A DNA stretch of 64,000 nucleotides, taken from contig KL370841.1 in NCBI GenBank assembly GCA_000701945.1, forward strand, positions 151,150 through 215,149, given 5' to 3'. The notes under the pieces were generated by a model. That model saw only the letters and a list, made by a program, of their open reading frames with translations, searched no databases and was not told the DNA's origin. This DNA is from Anaerotruncus sp. MC2020. Its GTDB lineage: Bacteria; Bacillota; Clostridia; Oscillospirales; Ruminococcaceae. Of this stretch, positions 33,885 through 42,563 are shown in pieces. Position 1 is the stretch's first letter. Every line of letters begins with the position of its first letter. A program made the position numbers and the translations under genes.

Positions 33885-36071
33885 TTATTCTCTTACGGGA
33901 AGCGAGCTTATCGTCTTTGCGTCGAGCTGCTGTATCGCGAGCGCGTCCCTTGCTGTGACGCCGTCGCCGGGATTGTAGCAGTCAGCGTTTTCGAGCCCCT
34001 TGCCCTCAAGCTTGAATTTGTCCTTATTGGCAACATACTGAAGGATAGCCACCGCGTCCGCAACGGAGACCTTGCCGTCTGCGTTGGCGTCGCCGTACAT
34101 CACGCTGCCCGGTGTATTCTTGTCCGTACCTGTCGTTCCTCCTGCCGCAACGACAGTTACCTCGAACGAATCCTTTGCCTTGGGGTACGTCTTGGAGGAA
34201 ACGTATATCTTGTACACGCCCGCCTTGGTGTTGTCGAATTCGGAGGAATCCACGGTGAAATACTGCGAATCGAGCGGCTGGTCGAAGGCATCCCAGTTCC
34301 TTCCCTCTGTGGTAACTCCCGAAGCGGAAGCTGTACCGCCCGTGAGGTCGAGCTTTTCGCCGATATTGTAGGTGAGCTTGTTCGGCTTCTTGTTTATGCT
34401 GATTCTGCCCGACTCCTCAAACGAAGCAGTGGCAGTAGTTGTCACTGTTGTGGTCGTTGTCTGAGTGGTGGTCTGCGTAGTAGTCTGAGTTGTGGTAGTA
34501 GTTTTAGGAGCCGTAGTCGAATCCACGGGAACTGTCTGTCCGCTGCCCTTGGTGCCGCCGTTGATGTTGCTGCCCTCGGAGCCCGCATACTTGCTGTAAT
34601 ACTCGTTCAGCGAGACGCCGTTCGCACCGAGCGCAGTCTGGTGGTCGAGACCTATGTACTTGCCCGATGTGCTTGTCTGCCAGAGCGACTTCTCAAAGAG
34701 CTCGTACTTGTTGTTGTCCCACTTCGCGAACTGCGAATCGAGGAGTCCGCCCGTATCACCCGAGTTCGGGTTCAGACACCAGAATGTGTGGTTGATGTGG
34801 TTCTTGACCATGTAGTCGCGGAGAAGCTCCATCCACTTCTGGTTCTTGCCCTTGTCCATGTGGCCGCCCCACTCGCCGATGAGCAGCGGTGCGATGTCCT
34901 TGTCGTTGATGTAAGCCCAAGTGTCGTACCAGTAGTCGTCGAGCAGGGTCTGCTCTGTGAAGTCCTTGTCGAACCATGTCTGCGCATATACCGACGGACC
35001 GTAGTCGTGCGGCGAGTACACTATCTGCGACGTGCCCGACTTGGGAGTTACGGGATAGTCCTTGACTCCGCGGAGGTTGCCGCCCCACCATGCGCCGTAC
35101 CACGGCGACTTGTCAGCGGGAGCGTCCCATATATCGGGAGTGTCGAACGTGTAGCCCTTGTCGGTCTTGGGGTACTGCTCGATGCCCTCAACGAGGATGA
35201 GTGCGTGCGGATTTACCGCGAGAATTGAGTTTGCGCAGGTCTCAGCCGCGTATTTCCAGTTGTTCTTGTCGGAGGAATTGTCCCACTTGGCGATGTCGGT
35301 CGGACACTTGTCGCCCGTATAGCCGCGCTTGCCGTGGGGCTCGTTCTTGAGGTCGTATGCGATGAGCGTATCGTCGTTCGCGTACTTCTTCGCGAGCCAT
35401 GTTATGGAGTCTATCCAGTCGTCGAAGGTGACGGGGTCGCCCGCATTGGGAGCGTACTTCTCCTCCTTTATGGTAGCCATATCCTCGGCGGTCTTGCTGC
35501 TGCTCTCATAGTACCAGAGCTCGTAGTTGTGACCCGAGTTGTGCGAGGACGGGCTGTGAACGTCCACGAGCGCCTTTATGCCGTACTTCTTGCACTTCTG
35601 CATTATTACGTCAAAGACCTCCATGCTGTTCATCTCGCTGCCGTCGGAGTGGCAGAAGTCGGGATTGAACTTGAAGCCGTCGGTGTTCTTGGGGTTGAGT
35701 CCCTCACACTTGTAGGGATAGCCGTTCATCCACGAGAGCAGGAGCTCGGACGAAATGGGGAAGCGAATGATGTTGATGCCGTGGTCGGCTACGGACGACA
35801 GGAAGTTGTCGATGTCCGCGCTCCACAGACCGTGCGGGAAGTTCTCGGTGCAGTTCATGCCGAACCAGTTGGCTCCCGTGAGCCATACCTGATTGCCGTT
35901 CATGTCATAGAGCTTGCTGCCCTCTGCATGGAGCCAGTCGTCGTTGCAGTCATCGACCGCAACGGAGGTTATTGTCGGTGCTGTTGCCGCAGGCAGAGCC
36001 GAACCGACTGCCGATATCATAACGGCGGCGGACGACATAAGAGCCGCGAGCGTCCTTGATACTTTCTTCAT
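33885..36071 (-). CDS. Secreted GH5 cellulase with Ig-like domain and dockerin
   Basis: 728 residues. After a signal peptide (1-30) comes a GH5 catalytic domain (about 40-480) of subfamily-1 character: acid/base Glu244 in YDLKNEPHG, SPHDYGP, nucleophile Glu400 in LLIGEWGG, FWCLNPNSGDTGG. It should cleave beta-1,4-glucan (endoglucanase or cellobiohydrolase-like). A Thr/Gln linker (519-549) leads to a bacterial Ig-like domain (about 556-642) and a dockerin (659-722: DANADGKVSVADAVAIL and CYNPGDGVTARDALAI), which would dock it into a cellulosome. ATG 36071 has GAGGGG upstream. Its promoter carries a palindrome. Confidence 0.95.
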   Translation of the reverse strand: MKKVSRTLAALMSSAAVMISAVGSALPAATAPTITSVAVDDCNDDWLHAEGSKLYDMNGNQVWLTGANWFGMNCTENFPHGLWSADIDNFLSSVADHGINIIRFPISSELLLSWMNGYPYKCEGLNPKNTDGFKFNPDFCHSDGSEMNSMEVFDVIMQKCKKYGIKALVDVHSPSSHNSGHNYELWYYESSSKTAEDMATIKEEKYAPNAGDPVTFDDWIDSITWLAKKYANDDTLIAYDLKNEPHGKRGYTGDKCPTDIAKWDNSSDKNNWKYAAETCANSILAVNPHALILVEGIEQYPKTDKGYTFDTPDIWDAPADKSPWYGAWWGGNLRGVKDYPVTPKSGTSQIVYSPHDYGPSVYAQTWFDKDFTEQTLLDDYWYDTWAYINDKDIAPLLIGEWGGHMDKGKNQKWMELLRDYMVKNHINHTFWCLNPNSGDTGGLLDSQFAKWDNNKYELFEKSLWQTSTSGKYIGLDHQTALGANGVSLNEYYSKYAGSEGSNINGGTKGSGQTVPVDSTTAPKTTTTTQTTTQTTTQTTTTTVTTTATASFEESGRISINKKPNKLTYNIGEKLDLTGGTASASGVTTEGRNWDAFDQPLDSQYFTVDSSEFDNTKAGVYKIYVSSKTYPKAKDSFEVTVVAAGGTTGTDKNTPGSVMYGDANADGKVSVADAVAILQYVANKDKFKLEGKGLENADCYNPGDGVTARDALAIQQLDAKTISSLPVRE

Positions 36072-36131
36072 GATTATTACCCCTCTCGGAACAGAGCCGA
36101 ATATTTTTATGTCTCTGTTCATTATGATATT

Positions 36132-36160
36132 ATTCTAACATCTTAAAAGAGAATTGTCAA
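36132..36160 (-). promoter_or_regulatory. Promoter of the GH5 cellulase
   Basis: Minus strand TTGACA (36160-36155), 17-bp spacer, TAGAAT (36137-36132), about 60 bp upstream of the ATG. Confidence 0.85.
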
Positions 36161-36170
36161 TATTGACAAT
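36153..36170. promoter_or_regulatory. 18-bp perfect palindrome over the GH5 -35 box
   Basis: ATTGTCAATATTGACAAT, self-complementary over all 18 bases and covering the -35. It is a good candidate operator for a repressor of cellulase expression. The 240 bp to the next promoter hold only a purine-rich tract (36330-36390) and no ORF. Confidence 0.7.
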
Positions 36171-36412
36171 AGTGAAGTCGTATATACACAAGAGAAGCAT
36201 CATGCACCTCGTCGGAACTGCCGCGGCACGTCCGTTTTGATGTTCGGAAGCCCGCATCTTTGTCGCTTTTTGACAGTTTTTCGCAATTTCTGCCCCTGCA
36301 ATTTCGTCAGCGAAAGTCCGAAATGAAACGCGAGAACGCGAGAGAATAAGAGAAAAACAGAGAGAATCAAAGAGAAACAGCATTATAGATTGAAAAAAAT
36401 CTCCAAAAGCCC

Positions 36413-36441
36413 TTGACAAGTTCCCCCGTATCAGGTATAAT
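36413..36441 (+). promoter_or_regulatory. rplM-rpsI promoter
   Basis: Consensus TTGACA (36413-36418), 17-bp spacer, TATAAT (36436-36441). Confidence 0.93.
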
Positions 36442-36453
36442 AAGTTTTGCACT

Positions 36454-36482
36454 GTCGGGGCTATGCGTATTTTTCCCCCGAC
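36454..36482 (+). promoter_or_regulatory. Leader hairpin of the rplM mRNA
   Basis: GTCGGGG (36454-36460) pairs with CCCCGAC (36476-36482) in the 5' leader. Its position fits an L13-type autoregulatory leader as known in Firmicutes, but no consensus check was possible. Confidence 0.45.
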
Positions 36483-36510
36483 CAAAATAATTCTAACGGA
36501 GGAAAAAATT

Positions 36511-36939
36511 ATGTCAACTACACTGGCTAAACCCGCTGAAGTAAGCCGTACTTGGTATATCCTCGACGCTGAGGGTCAGTCCCTCGGTCGTGTTGCTGCC
36601 AAGGCTGCACATATCCTCAGAGGCAAGCACAAGCCCACCTACACTCCCAATGTAGACTGCGGCGACCACGTTATCATCATCAACTGCGACAAGGCTGTCC
36701 TCACAGGCAGAAAGCTCGAGCAGAAGAAGTTCTACTGGCACACAGGCTGGATCGGCGGCCTCAAGTCCATCTCCTACAAGGACATGATGGCTGAGCAGGC
36801 TGACAGAGCCATGACTATCGCTGTAAACGGTATGCTCCCCAACAACACTCTCGGCAGAGCTCAGCTCAAGAGACTGAGAACCTATAAGGGTGCAGAGCAC
36901 AAGCAGGCGGCTCAGAAGCCCGTTGCTTACGAATTATAA
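36511..36939 (+). CDS. rplM: 50S ribosomal protein L13
   Basis: 142 residues, standard length: [33 protein letters not shown], and [19 protein letters not shown] are diagnostic. ATG 36511 ([15 protein letters not shown]) has GGAGG upstream. It is co-transcribed with rpsI 17 bp downstream. T-ending codon use marks high expression. Confidence 0.98.
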   Translation: MSTTLAKPAEVSRTWYILDAEGQSLGRVAAKAAHILRGKHKPTYTPNVDCGDHVIIINCDKAVLTGRKLEQKKFYWHTGWIGGLKSISYKDMMAEQADRAMTIAVNGMLPNNTLGRAQLKRLRTYKGAEHKQAAQKPVAYEL

Positions 36940-36956
36940 TAAGGAGGCGCTTTGAA

Positions 36957-37358
36957 ATGTACGAATCAAAAGTAAAATACTACTACGGAACAGGCAGAAG
37001 AAAGCACTCCGTTGCAAGAGTTAGAATCATCCCCGGTTCGGGCAATGTTACTATCAATGGCAGAGGCATCGACGATTACTTCGGTCTTGAGACCCTCAAG
37101 CTCATTGTTCGTCAGCCCCTCGCTCTCACTGACAACCTCGACAAGTTCGACATCGTTTGCACTGTTGCAGGCGGCGGCGTTACAGGTCAGGCTGGCGCTA
37201 TCAGACACGGCGTTTCACGCGCTCTCCTCGAGTTCGATGCTGAGCTCCGTCCCGTCCTCAAGAAGGCTGGATTCCTCACTCGTGACCCCAGAATGAAGGA
37301 GAGAAAGAAGTACGGTCTCAAGGCCGCTCGTCGTGCTCCGCAGTTTAGCAAGAGATAA
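36957..37358 (+). CDS. rpsI: 30S ribosomal protein S9
   Basis: 133 residues. [16 protein letters not shown] at the start and the basic ...[17 protein letters not shown] end, which reaches the P-site tRNA, are intact. It is preceded by AAGGAGG. The complete C-terminus shows that the integration-like sequence downstream has not truncated it. Confidence 0.98.
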   Translation: MYESKVKYYYGTGRRKHSVARVRIIPGSGNVTINGRGIDDYFGLETLKLIVRQPLALTDNLDKFDIVCTVAGGGVTGQAGAIRHGVSRALLEFDAELRPVLKKAGFLTRDPRMKERKKYGLKAARRAPQFSKR

Positions 37359-37395
37359 TCAATCCCGAATGGGTTTATTTATCAAAAACAACGAA

Positions 37396-37433
37396 AAACC
37401 TCGTAAACACTGCGTTTGCGAGGTTTCCTTTTT
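37396..37433 (+). terminator. rplM-rpsI terminator
   Basis: AAACCTCG (37396-37403) with CGAGGTTT (37419-37426), inner GTAAAC/GTTTGC partial pairing, then a T-rich run. Confidence 0.85.
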
Positions 37434-37655
37434 GCCCGAAAAGCAGGCTGAAAACTGCTCAAAAACTAATGGTAGCACCCATATAACACCCATACAGCAC
37501 CCACTAATATATGAAGCGATATCCCTCATAGGACTGTTCAGAAATCTTATGAGGGATTATTTTAAAGCTGAAATATTCAGTTATGCAATACAAAAGGCTG
37601 CGAGTAATCGTTATCCCATTAGCGGAAGTAGGGTAAACCAAACTGAATAGGGAAA
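37434..37655. other. Non-coding spacer after rpsI with short repeats
   Basis: No credible gene. It contains three close GCACCCA/ACACCCATA units (about 37473-37503) and an ATCCCTCATA/TATGAGGGAT inverted repeat (37521-37530, 37548-37557). The region is AT-rich unlike the flanking genes. A remnant of an integration at the rpsI 3' end is possible. Confidence 0.4.
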
Positions 37656-37688
37656 AAACAGCGGCACTCATAACGAGTGCCGCTGTTT
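37656..37688 (-). terminator. Terminator of the dockerin gene at 37706
   Basis: AAACAGCGGCACTC (37656-37669) and its complement (37675-37688), with the A-run at 37653 giving the minus-strand T-tail. Confidence 0.92.
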
Positions 37689-37705
37689 CGTATATGGAAA
37701 GCAGT

Positions 37706-39337
37706 TTATGTTGTTGAAAGTTTTGAATACTCGGCGAGGATATCAGATGCGTCAATGGCGTTTATTTGACCATCCCCATTCATATCCCCGACGAGGCAGT
37801 TTATATCCGCTCTCGATGTCGAGAGTATACTATATATTGCCAGGACTTGTGACGCATCGGAAGCATTTATCTTTCCGTCGCAGTTGATATCGCCTGTTCG
37901 TACCGGCGCATCGAAAACTCCGTCGCCGTTGTCATCGATGAAGAATCGGAAGTTCTCATTTTCGTCGATGTTCACAAGAACATCGTTATTTGTCTGGAGA
38001 TAGGTCGCTATTGTCTTGCTGTCTATGCTCAGATTTTTAAGTGCATATTGACCGTTCTCGTCATACAGCCATTTTGAAGCCAAAAGGGAAATGTTTATAT
38101 TCCCGTTCGAGCTGAACAGTACTCCGTTATCCTTTATTTCAGCAGAAATATCGTCATCAATATACGAATTGAAGATCCATGCATAATAAGGAGAGAACCC
38201 ATATGTGCCCTCGTTCATTCTTATTTGGACGGTAGCTTCTACCTTTGTTCCGCTGTTATTCTTTATGCTTACCTTATTGTCTGAGATGTCAAATTCGCCG
38301 CTGTACGGGGATTTGCTGCCTAAGTTATCCAGTTCCAAGTCTATCCATCTGTCAACATTGATATACCGCATATTGGGTGCGGAGTTCCATCGCTTTTCAA
38401 ACTTAACGCGGACAGGTTCTTCAACAGTGACCTCTCCTGTCTGAATTGAACTGCTTGTCATTTTGGGATTCAATAATGTCAGCTTTGGTATGTCGGTCTC
38501 AATCGTATCAGAGGGATTTATAATCCCCTTGTAATTGAGAAGCGTATCGTCTGTTATTGCGATGAAGCTGAGAGAACTGCATTTCTCGCTGTAAAGGTCA
38601 TACGCAGGAACGCATGAGCTGTGGGTCTCGGAATTAATATAAATGCAGTAATTGTAATCGAACCCCTTTGCGTTTGCATCAAGTGTGAGGATACATTTGT
38701 CGTAGTCATTGCCGTTCCAGTTCCATTTTCCATCGGCGATACCCATACCGCACACGTTATTGCGTTTTTTATTATTATCGCCTATCATAGATATGAAGAA
38801 ATACTTGTTGTCAGCCATGCATTTCTTGGCGGAGTTCATAAGAGCAACTATCTGCTCATCATATGTCTGTGAAGTAAAGAGATATGTCTTGTATAAGCTG
38901 AATTCAGTAAAGCTCTGCGAAGCTTGATAGCCGCTTATTATAAGGGCTGTTTCACTGTCGAGGGGGATATCGGCAAGGTTTTCAGTTCCGAGCTTGATAT
39001 CTTTCGGAGCGATAACCCCGTTGTGCGCGAGGACTTCCAGAATTGAAATTCCTGTGTCGGAGCCTTCAAAAAGTGCCGAACTCAAGAATGAATAGGGAGA
39101 ATATGTCGCTTCAAGCACCGAGCATCTGCGCATATAATCATCTTGAACAGCTTTATCGGGCTCGATATCTTCGAGATAATAATAGCAGAAATTTTCGATG
39201 TTGAGACGATCCGTCTCACAGCCGAGAGACCTTGCTAAATCATAGAGCTCGGACTCTCCGTCACTGACAGCGTGGGAATTCATCGGGACTGCCGCTAAAA
39301 GAGCGGCTGCTGATAATAATGAAACGATTTTTTTCAT
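37706..39337 (-). CDS. Secreted dockerin protein with an unassigned catalytic or binding region
   Basis: 543 residues. A signal peptide (1-23, ending NSHA) is followed by about 270 residues without a recognised domain. They include ETALIISGYQASQSFTEF and a NNVCGMGIADGKWNWNGNDY block that loosely recalls the His region of papain-fold peptidases. A second region (about 300-480) looks beta-rich. The C-terminal type I dockerin (482-543) has both calcium loops, DINCDGKINASDA and DMNGDGQINAIDA. It is last in a sigma/anti-sigma/dockerin run and is likely under that control. The peptidase idea is weak: no catalytic Cys-His pair is visible. Confidence 0.8.
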   Translation of the reverse strand: MKKIVSLLSAAALLAAVPMNSHAVSDGESELYDLARSLGCETDRLNIENFCYYYLEDIEPDKAVQDDYMRRCSVLEATYSPYSFLSSALFEGSDTGISILEVLAHNGVIAPKDIKLGTENLADIPLDSETALIISGYQASQSFTEFSLYKTYLFTSQTYDEQIVALMNSAKKCMADNKYFFISMIGDNNKKRNNVCGMGIADGKWNWNGNDYDKCILTLDANAKGFDYNYCIYINSETHSSCVPAYDLYSEKCSSLSFIAITDDTLLNYKGIINPSDTIETDIPKLTLLNPKMTSSSIQTGEVTVEEPVRVKFEKRWNSAPNMRYINVDRWIDLELDNLGSKSPYSGEFDISDNKVSIKNNSGTKVEATVQIRMNEGTYGFSPYYAWIFNSYIDDDISAEIKDNGVLFSSNGNINISLLASKWLYDENGQYALKNLSIDSKTIATYLQTNNDVLVNIDENENFRFFIDDNGDGVFDAPVRTGDINCDGKINASDASQVLAIYSILSTSRADINCLVGDMNGDGQINAIDASDILAEYSKLSTT

Positions 39338-39355
39338 AACAATACCTCCTCCGAA

Positions 39356-40234
39356 TTATTGGTCGTATAATGTGTTTTCGTAGATGTGGTATACCTGTGA
39401 GCCTTGGAACTTTACCGCAAGTCTGTAGTCGGTGTTTGAGTATTTTATCTCGTACAGCTCAACCGAAGTTTCAACAGGGGAAATGTACGGTCCGAGCTGA
39501 TTTTCAACGGTCAGTTCCTCTAAAAATGAGCCTATTTTTTCCTCGCTGACACATCGGAAACAGTTTGAATATGTCATTCCGTTCATCAGTTTGAGCTCGT
39601 TCAGTGAAGGCGGCAGCGCTTCGTCCTGTACGACCTGCGGCGGCAGCTCGGCAATTGGCGGCAAATCGTACTTTGGAACAGTGGTCGTTGTCGTGAGAGC
39701 TTTTTCCGTTGTCGCTGCCGTAGTTGGTGCGGCAGATGTGGTCTTTTGTGTGGTTTGATTTGTGAGAGTTACTCTCGCAGTCGTTACAGCTTCAAATGAA
39801 TTATTTGTAGTCATTGGCACGGTACGAACCTCGGCGGAAGTGTACTCTGCACCTCCTGTCACAGGAGCGGGTGCAGTGACCGTCTCTCTTGTATGAGCCG
39901 TCGTTTCAGCCGATGATGCCGCAGTTGATGTTTCTGTGGTACGAATAGGCTCAGGGGCGGTTTTCACCGTCTGTACGGAAGCCTTTGTGGTCGTTTCCGC
40001 AGCTGTCGGAGTTTCCGACGATGTTGTTTCTGCTGTTATTGAAGAGCTGTCAGCAGTCGGTTTCTTGGGAGGCTTGAGAGCATTTGCGCATATACCTACG
40101 CCGATAATAACTGCGGCTCCAAGTGTTAATCCCAAAGAACGACGCAGCATGATTTTCTTTTTACGCTTAGACTCATTTATGATTTGCTCAGCCTTTTTAT
40201 ATGCATTGGCTTCAAGTTCTTCATAACTCCTCAT
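39356..40234 (-). CDS. Putative anti-sigma factor with Thr-rich ectodomain
   Basis: 292 residues. A short basic cytoplasmic start (MRSYEELEANAYKKAEQIIN, KRKKK) leads to one helix (about 32-51), then a 140-residue Ser/Thr/Ala-rich extracellular linker (about 60-195) and a compact C-terminal domain (about 200-292, YDLPPIAELPPQVVQDEA, TYSNCFRCVSEEKIGSF). It overlaps the sigma gene by 14 bp. By position and topology it resembles membrane anti-sigma proteins with exposed sensor domains, as RsgI of cellulosome producers, though no RsgI domain is identified. Confidence 0.7.
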   Translation of the reverse strand: MRSYEELEANAYKKAEQIINESKRKKKIMLRRSLGLTLGAAVIIGVGICANALKPPKKPTADSSSITAETTSSETPTAAETTTKASVQTVKTAPEPIRTTETSTAASSAETTAHTRETVTAPAPVTGGAEYTSAEVRTVPMTTNNSFEAVTTARVTLTNQTTQKTTSAAPTTAATTEKALTTTTTVPKYDLPPIAELPPQVVQDEALPPSLNELKLMNGMTYSNCFRCVSEEKIGSFLEELTVENQLGPYISPVETSVELYEIKYSNTDYRLAVKFQGSQVYHIYENTLYDQ

Positions 40235-40775
40235 ACGTCATCCCCTCCTTGTCAAACTCATTTTTGAGCGCCTGCTTCGCTCTGTATAGCAGGTTTTCTA
40301 TTTGACGTTTCGATTTTTTCATAATATGAGCAGTTTCTTTATTATTAAAGCCCTCGAAGTATATAAGATACAGCACTTGGACATAATCCGGATTTAGCTT
40401 CTGCATGATTTTATGAAGTTCACGCTTTTGCTCATTCTTAATATACCTTTTTTCAATATCAGACTGGCTTGATATATTATCAAGCTCTGAAATATCAGCT
40501 CTTTGATAATTAGAATTGCGGCTGAGATAATCCATCGTGAGATTACGTGCAATTGTATAAAGCCACGTTTTAAAGCTGCTCCTGCCTGAATAATGAGGCT
40601 TTTTGGCAATAAGCTTTGCCAAAACATCTTCTGTTATATCCTCGGCAGTATGAATATCATGGACAAAGCTGTTTACGTAAAAAATCAGTCCGTCAGCATA
40701 GGTATGAACGATTTCAGTCAAACCTTCTTTGTCACCATCAAGGAAACGACGGTAGCTGCTTGCACCGTTATCCAT
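40221..40775 (-). CDS. ECF-like RNA polymerase sigma factor
   Basis: 184 residues. Region 2 is seen in AEDITEDVLAKLIAKKPHYSGRSSFKTWLYTIARNLTMDYL and region 4 as a C-terminal helix-turn-helix (YFEGFNNKETAHIMKKSKRQIENLLYRAKQAL). The N-terminal FLDGDKEGLTEIVHTYADGLIFYVNSFV is typical of group 4 factors. It probably directs the dockerin gene and perhaps other genes when its partner senses an extracellular signal. GAAGGAGAA precedes the ATG. Confidence 0.92.
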   Translation of the reverse strand: MDNGASSYRRFLDGDKEGLTEIVHTYADGLIFYVNSFVHDIHTAEDITEDVLAKLIAKKPHYSGRSSFKTWLYTIARNLTMDYLSRNSNYQRADISELDNISSQSDIEKRYIKNEQKRELHKIMQKLNPDYVQVLYLIYFEGFNNKETAHIMKKSKRQIENLLYRAKQALKNEFDKEGMTYEEL

Positions 40776-40875
40776 AGAGAGTTCTCCTTCTATAGAATTT
40801 TGATTCTCTATTAATTAGACTGGTATTTTATGTTGTTTCTCTCACCATATTTATATATTTTATTATTTAACTTTT

Positions 40876-40904
40876 ATTATACGCTATCAAAAAGTTAGTG
40901 TCAA
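40876..40904 (-). promoter_or_regulatory. Promoter of the sigma/anti-sigma operon
   Basis: Minus strand TTGACA (40904-40899), 17-bp spacer, TATAAT (40881-40876), about 100 bp before the ATG. This is a housekeeping pattern. Confidence 0.85.
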
Positions 40905-41208
40905 TAAAAAATCCAAGGGTTTATACAGCGAAACAAATTTTTGATTTTGTGTTGACAGACGGAACAAAGTATGCTAAACAGAGTTATTCAAGCAAGGACG
41001 TTCATTCTCATAACAGGAGTACGCCAAAAAGACTTGGTCTTTATCTGGTCTTTAAAGTTACAAAATCGAAGATAAAGAAAAACGAAGTTAATACATTGAA
41101 AGTGCCGTAAAACAGGCATTTTCGCAAACAATAGAATAAAGTACAAATGCCGATAGACGTTACTCAAAGAGATAATTATATCCCTACTGGGAGTATCCAA
41201 AGGATTTC

Positions 41209-41240
41209 AAGTGCCTCTGCATTGCAGGGGCACTTTTTTC
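41209..41240 (+). terminator. Orphan strong terminator
   Basis: AAGTGCCTCTGC (41209-41220) pairs with GCAGGGGCACTT (41225-41236), then Ts. No convincing gene lies upstream on this strand in the AT-rich 40905-41208 stretch. Confidence 0.85.
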
Positions 41241-41255
41241 TTTGATTCCACGCGA

Positions 41256-41284
41256 TTGACACGCGCTCCGCTATGAGGTATAAT
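41256..41284 (+). promoter_or_regulatory. Sigma-A promoter in front of a gene fragment
   Basis: TTGACA (41256-41261), 17-bp spacer, TATAAT (41279-41284). Confidence 0.8.
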
Positions 41285-41286
41285 AA

Positions 41287-41445
41287 AGGAAGGGCGAGCT
41301 GCCCGAGGTAGGCGCGACTGCGGATATACTCATCGACCCCGACAAGCCCGAGAGGATGCTCAGCCAGTACTGTCGGCTGAAATACGGCTTCAAGCTGTTC
41401 CTCGGCATAGCGCTCATCGCTGTGGGACTGTTCGTGATAAAGTGA
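41287..41445 (+). pseudogene. C-terminal fragment of a membrane protein
   Basis: An open frame without a start codon reads ELPEVGATADILIDPDKPER, then a soluble stretch and a final helix (FKLFLGIALIAVGLFVIK). Its GC-rich codon use is that of the host genes. It begins immediately after a perfect promoter, so the N-terminal part of the gene seems to have been deleted. It looks like the end of a DUF3592-type protein, which is a guess. Confidence 0.6.
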
Positions 41446-41475
41446 CGCATTCTTCGGGCGCTGTCTCCGAGGTAC

Positions 41476-41504
41476 TTGCTATTTTTGCGCTTATATGATA
41501 TAAT
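41476..41504 (+). promoter_or_regulatory. birA promoter
   Basis: TTGCTA (41476-41481), 17-bp spacer, TATAAT (41499-41504). Confidence 0.75.
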
Positions 41505-41555
41505 TAACTTGACATTCAACTTGTATCCACACCAGACGACAGGCAGGTTATTTTT

Positions 41556-42539
41556 ATGAACGTAAGAGATTCCCTACTTAAAGCCTTTGCGGAAGCAGGC
41601 AGGAACTATATTTCGGGCTCGGCGCTCGCGGAGCAGCTCGGCGTCAGCAGGAACGCCGTATGGAAGACTGTGAAGGCACTCGAGAGCGAAGGCTACATCA
41701 TCGACTCGGTGACGGCAAAGGGCTACAGGCTCTCCGCCGAGAGCAATCACCTCTCCGCGCCGCTCATCTCCGCGAAGGTGAAGGCTTCCGTTATAGGAAG
41801 CAGGATAGTCGTGCTCGACGAGACGGACTCCACCAACAACTACGCCAAGGAGATAACCGCAAAGGGGACTCCTAACGGCACGGTCATAGTCGCCGACAGG
41901 CAGACTGCGGGCAAGGGCAGAATGGGCAGGAGCTTTGTCTCGCCCGCGGGCAAGGGACTGTACATGAGCGTTATCCTCCACCCCGATTTCAGCATACAGA
42001 CGGCTCCGATGATAACCTCAGCTGTAGCTGTTGCGACTGCCGAGGCGATAGAGTCGCTCTGCAAGGCGGACGTGAAGATAAAGTGGGTCAACGACCTCTA
42101 CCTGAACGGCAAGAAGATAGTGGGCATACTCACCGAGGCTTCGGTGGATATGGAAATGCGCGCGCTTGATATCGCGGTCATCGGAATCGGCATCAACGTC
42201 CGCAGTGTCGGCGACAGCTTCGACGCGGAGCTCAGCTCGCGTGCGACCTCTATACAAGACGAGACGGGCGCTGTACTCGACCGCAACGAGCTGTGTGCCG
42301 CAGTGATAAACCGCCTCGACGCCTGCCTCGACAAGATAGAGAACAGGGAGTATCTGCGCGAATACCGCCGCCGCGAGCTCCTCACGGGCAATATGATAAC
42401 CGCAAGGGTCGGCAGCGAGACCGTCACGGGCAAGGCTGTCGGCATAGACAGGAATGCCAATCTCATGATAGAAACGGAAAACGGCATCGTCCGCAGCCTG
42501 TCCTCGGGCGAGGCGAATCTCTGCCGTATCGTTGAATAA
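41556..42539 (+). CDS. birA: Biotin-[acetyl-CoA-carboxylase] ligase / biotin repressor
   Basis: 327 residues. The N-terminal winged helix (ISGSALAEQLGVSRNAVWKTVKALE) makes it a class II BirA that can also repress biotin genes. The ligase core has ETDSTNNYAKE, the biotinyl-AMP loop GKGRMGRSF (here AGKGRMGRSFVSPAGKGLYMS), and KWVNDLYLNGKKIVGILTE. The C-terminal SH3-like cap is complete. It attaches biotin to carboxyl carrier proteins. A terminator follows directly. Confidence 0.96.
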   Translation: MNVRDSLLKAFAEAGRNYISGSALAEQLGVSRNAVWKTVKALESEGYIIDSVTAKGYRLSAESNHLSAPLISAKVKASVIGSRIVVLDETDSTNNYAKEITAKGTPNGTVIVADRQTAGKGRMGRSFVSPAGKGLYMSVILHPDFSIQTAPMITSAVAVATAEAIESLCKADVKIKWVNDLYLNGKKIVGILTEASVDMEMRALDIAVIGIGINVRSVGDSFDAELSSRATSIQDETGAVLDRNELCAAVINRLDACLDKIENREYLREYRRRELLTGNMITARVGSETVTGKAVGIDRNANLMIETENGIVRSLSSGEANLCRIVE

Positions 42540-42563
42540 GGACGACTGCAATATCCACTAAAT

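Noticed and set aside
34430-34520. GTTGTC/GTAGTC-type repeats inside the GH5 gene
   Set aside because: These encode the Thr/Gln linker; no CRISPR-like spacing or spacers.
40898-41110. 70-codon plus-strand frame in the sigma upstream region
   Set aside because: It overlaps the minus-strand promoter, has no ribosome site and no similarity that I recognise, although a strong terminator follows 100 bp later.
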